Assembly: GCA_026874595.1 (NCBI GenBank)
Contig: CM049306.1
Coordinates: 63,560,019 to 63,624,018 of the forward strand
Reading direction: 5' to 3'
Source of the DNA: Sipunculus nudus
Lineage: Eukaryota > Annelida > Sipuncula > Golfingiida > Sipunculidae
DNA length: 64,000 nt
In this document: positions 60,649 through 64,000 of the stretch, one piece after another
How the letters are laid out: the number at the start of each line of letters is the position of its first letter
Numbering within the stretch: the first letter of the stretch is position 1
Notes under the pieces: generated by a model
The model's database searches: none
Told to the model about the DNA's origin: nothing
The model's input: only the letters and a program-made list of their open reading frames with translations
Translations under genes and position numbers: made by a program

Positions 60649-62539
60649 AACAAGGGACCTATGGGTCACTGTGCTCAGCTGACGTTAACCTTGAAGGTAA
60701 AAATCTAAAATAATATCAAATGGAGATAAGTGTTAGAGGAAGAGGTAATAAAGGCCATGGTTGGTTTATATGATTGGTTTGTATTGATGAGCAAGAAATT
60801 GTTGCAAAAAATATTTTGTGACCTGACCATGTGTTTCCTAATGTTAAAACTAAAGCATGTGAGCAGTTTGTGAACAAATGATCTGTACTATTACCATAAT
60901 TATTAGTTGTTTTTTCGATTAACTGTTGACATTTCAGTAGTTTACACATTTGTTCAATTGGATCTATTTTTTTGTATAATATATATTATTAAATATATAT
61001 GTATTTTTTTAATGAAATGTATACAGTTGAAATAGAGCTGATAAACAACATAAAACAGGGCAAACAAAGCCTGATCTCAAATTCTGCTGAGGCAGGAAAA
61101 TAATGAACAAATGTTTGTATTAAATCCTCATTTTTTTATCACATCAATTATTTTCTAATTTAAGTTTATATTTCTATACATTTCCAATTTAACATATATA
61201 TCTGAATATAAAAGTTGATTCATAATTTTCAACTGCATCATCATAAATCTCAATCTTGTCAGATAACACCACATCATGCATACAAATGTTTATTTATTTT
61301 TTACCACAAAATATATATCTTTTAAATCTGCAAAACAATAAATATCTAAAAATAATACTTGATTTAGATTTCACAATTTTTAATTGTGTCTTTATTTATC
61401 CATAATGTGCTTCATATTTTATAATAATTTAAGCACACTGATGGGTTAAATTATATTTGTTAAAATCATTTAAAAGAAAATTGATTTCTTTAAAAATGCT
61501 ACATTACACAACATTGCATCTTCTTGATTTCACCTTGAATTATTTTTTCAAGGAAAGTTTTTGCATATCGGAGTGGAAACAGCATTACAACTAAGGAGAT
61601 ACAGTGAAAACAATAACAAATAGTGCATAACACATGGTGGGTTGGGTTTGCGAGGGGGGGGGGGGGGTGTGATTGGGGTGGTGATATGAGAATAACTGTA
61701 CACCTGTCACAGCAGGGGATCTCCCCCAGTGACTGTAACAAATCAGAAACCCTGGCATAGCTGACTTCCAGTGACCTGGAGTGGAACCCTGTATCTGTAA
61801 TCAAATCAAGTGACTACAGAAAAAAAAATCAATAACTAGCTTAATTTTCAAGCTTTTATTTTCAAATTTCAGATTTAGACAAACTAAATATTTATGTTTA
61901 CATGCTGTGAAAATTAAATCAATGGTGCTTACAGGGAAAAAACGTGCCATGCCAAAAGTTGGGCAAAATTTAAGGTACTGATTTTTTTTTTAAGCTAATA
62001 ACTTAAAAAATTTACAAAATTCAGATCTAATTTTCGGTAAACAATTGAATCTTAATTAAACATAGTTATATACTTGAGAAAATAGACTCTAGTTTCAAAA
62101 TTTTTCATGTTAAGTGAGTTATTATTTTTCCTGATTTTTTACAAAGTCCATTATGTTTGGGCCCATAACTTAAAGAATTTATACTTTACAGACTTAATTA
62201 CCTGCATGTACATAGGAACTATATAGAGGAATATTTATGGTAAATATGAGGAAAAACAGATGAGTGGTTTTGATATTAGGCAGTCCTGAAGTGTGAAAAT
62301 AGGATTTTAATAAAAAATTGAGGTTTTTCCTTAATTTCTCAAAGGAATAAAGTCGCAAAGACCCAGTTTTCGGCTTGGTAGGAGATCTTGGGGACATCTA
62401 ACATTATGCTGAATTTTGGATTCCTAGGTCTTACGGTTTCAAGACGTGCCACATCTACGGATGGACGGACAGACGGACGGACGACGGACAATGGACCACG
62501 ACTATAGCTCAGATGACTTATAGTCAGCTGAGCTAAAAA
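60649..62539 (+). mobile_element. Family A'' element, complete termini (1.9 kb)
   Basis: 5' AACAAGGGACCTATGGGTC at 60649 with GCTCAGCTG after it; 3' hairpin at 62515-62534 (inner part) and GCTAAAAA at 62532-62539. It has one core unit (about 61900-62450), a G14 run (61654-61667) and a GGAC stretch. Its left-middle part (61055-61860) recurs inverted at 63350-63778. Confidence 0.68.
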
Positions 62540-62540
62540 T

Positions 62541-64000
62541 TGGTACCTTAAATTTTGCCCAACTTTGACCATGGCACGTTTTTTCCTGTAACAGCTGTGG
62601 ATTTAATTTTCAAAGCATGTTTTTATTAGCATTTCAACTGTTAACATCAAAAATTTGAAACCAGTTGATCAAAAACTGTAGATTTTATTCAAGTTTTCAA
62701 GCACCATGTCACATATTGTTTACATCAAGCTAGTGTAATGCAGTTTGCTAGAGCTCAGCTCCCAAGCTTCAACTCTAAGTTCCTTAAATTTGGCATACAG
62801 TTAGATGTCTCCAAATTTCCTACCATGCCAAGAATTTGGTCATTAGAACTTAATTTCTTCGAGATATTAATGAAAAACTTTAATTTTTCTATTAAAAACC
62901 CATTGTTACACTTCAGGACTGCCTAATATAAAAACCACTGAACTGACTTTGATCATATATAAGATACATATTTTTCTATACATTCGCTATGCATATGCCA
63001 GAAATGATGTCAGTATTGTGTAATTGTTTTAAGTTATGGGCCCAAACATAATGGACTTTGTAAAAAATCAGGAAAAAAATATTTACTCACGTTACATGAA
63101 ATTATTGAAGCTAGAGAATTTTTTTCAAGTATATAACTTTGTTTAATTAAGATTCAATTGTATACCCAAAATTAGATCTGTATTTTGTAAATTTTATAAG
63201 TTATTAGCATAAACATAAAATCAGTACCTTAAATTATACCCAACTTTGACCAAGGCATGTTTTTTTCTTGTGAGTACTGTTAATTTAATTTTCACAGCAT
63301 GTAAACATAAGTATTTAATTAGTTTAAATCTGAAATTTGAAAATAAAAGAATGAAAATTAGGCTAGTTATTGAATTTTATCTTGAGGCTCTATTGTAGTC
63401 ACTTGCTTTGTTCCAGATGCAGGAAGGCTACTCCAGGTCACTGGAAGTCAGCTGTGCCAGGGTTCCTGATTTGTTACAGTCACTTGGGGAGATCCCCTGT
63501 TGTGACAGGTGTACAATTGTTCTCATATCACACCCCCCCCCCCCCCCATGAATATATAGATATACATTTGTATGCATGATGTGGTGTTATATGACAAGAC
63601 TGAGATTTATGATGATGCAATTTAGAATTATGAATCAACGTTTATATTCAGAAATATATGTTATATTGGAAATGTATACAAATTAAACTTAAAATAAAAA
63701 AATGAGGATCTAATACAAACATGTGTTTATTATTTTCGAGCCTTAGCAGAATTGGAGATCAGGCTTTGTTTGCCCTGAATGTATATGCAAAAGTGTTGTT
63801 AATCCCACCATCCCCCCCCCCCCCCCCCCCCCCCACCGGCTGTCATTGATCCTTTGCACCTCACCGTCACCTTTCCACTGAGACATTAGTTATAATTGCA
63901 AATGTGTACAATATTTTCAATTTGAAAAATAATTGGATTAGAAAAAATTAAGATCTAATTGAAACATATTCTTGCCTCAGGAGAATGGAAGATAAAGTGA
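62541..64000 (-). mobile_element. Family A'' element, inverted, running off the window
   Basis: It starts GGTACCTTAAATTTTGCCCA, inverted core unit sequence, then a second inverted unit, then the inverted A'' middle with C15 (63533-63547) and a C23 tract at 63812-63834. It has no 3' hairpin at the junction with the preceding forward element. The 5' end would be beyond 64000. Confidence 0.6.

Noticed and set aside
1-64000. tRNA, rRNA, CRISPR array, bacterial operon features
   Set aside because: None seen; sequence is eukaryotic and repeat-rich. Tandem units lack unique spacers between identical repeats.
43771-64000. WASP WH2 or proline-rich exon upstream of the connector exon
   Set aside because: Searched by eye on the minus strand for the LLxxIRxG..LKK pattern before a donor; not found. 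Probably beyond the window.

Overview
This is eukaryotic genomic DNA, AT-rich and dominated by repeats. It is most likely from a bivalve mollusc. That call rests on the kind of interspersed repeats present (GGAC/GACG microsatellites followed by a terminal GCTAAAAA), which I recall from bivalve genomes, on an invertebrate-style WASP gene tail, and on an LTR element with the Gmr1-like domain order. The species cannot be read from the sequence.

Host gene. The only host gene I can identify is a WASP/N-WASP (WAS/WASL-like) gene on the minus strand. Its connector (C-helix) exon is at 43659-43770 and its last coding exon, the acidic Arp2/3-binding tail ending DEWDD-stop, is at 25540-25595. Splice phases match across an 18.06-kb intron. 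A likely 3' UTR runs down to an AATAAA at about 23944. Sequence above 43770 is probably its upstream intron; no WH2 or proline-rich exon was found, so those probably lie beyond 64000. A CpG-retaining block (16690-17645) and a possible terminal exon (17780-17906, minus) may belong to other genes, with low confidence.

Classical transposons. (1) A decayed Ty3/Gypsy-class LTR retrotransposon on the minus strand: pol at 1-3045 in the unusual order protease-integrase-reverse transcriptase, gag at 9273-10031, a primer-binding site like the tRNA-Pro type, and an 843-bp 5' LTR at 10197-11039. About 6.2 kb of other sequence separates gag from pol. (2) A nearly complete L1/Tx1-type LINE at 30394-36063 with an 11-bp target duplication and poly(A), its two ORFs broken mostly by single-base indels. 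(3) A 931-bp pogo/Tigger-type MITE at 55015-55945 and a 399-bp TA-flanked MITE at 2131-2529 inside the LTR element.

The dominant content, well over half of the window, is a set of non-autonomous repeat families that share one architecture. In the best-defined families (A, B, D, E) the 5' end begins AACAAGG or AACTAGA and carries a short stem-loop. Next comes a 9-12-base motif complementary to the 3' terminus. The core is tandemly repeated, often with a GGAC microsatellite. The 3' end is a terminal motif, usually a 12-14-bp hairpin with one mismatch and a 3-nt loop, followed by an A-run. One member (D) has a paralogous empty site in the window showing insertion without target duplication. This resembles Helentron/HINE-type rolling-circle elements, and is the most interesting system here. 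Some cores carry perfect palindromic nuclear-receptor-type sites (AGGTCAnnnTGACCT) or a recurring GGTGGCGCCACC palindrome.
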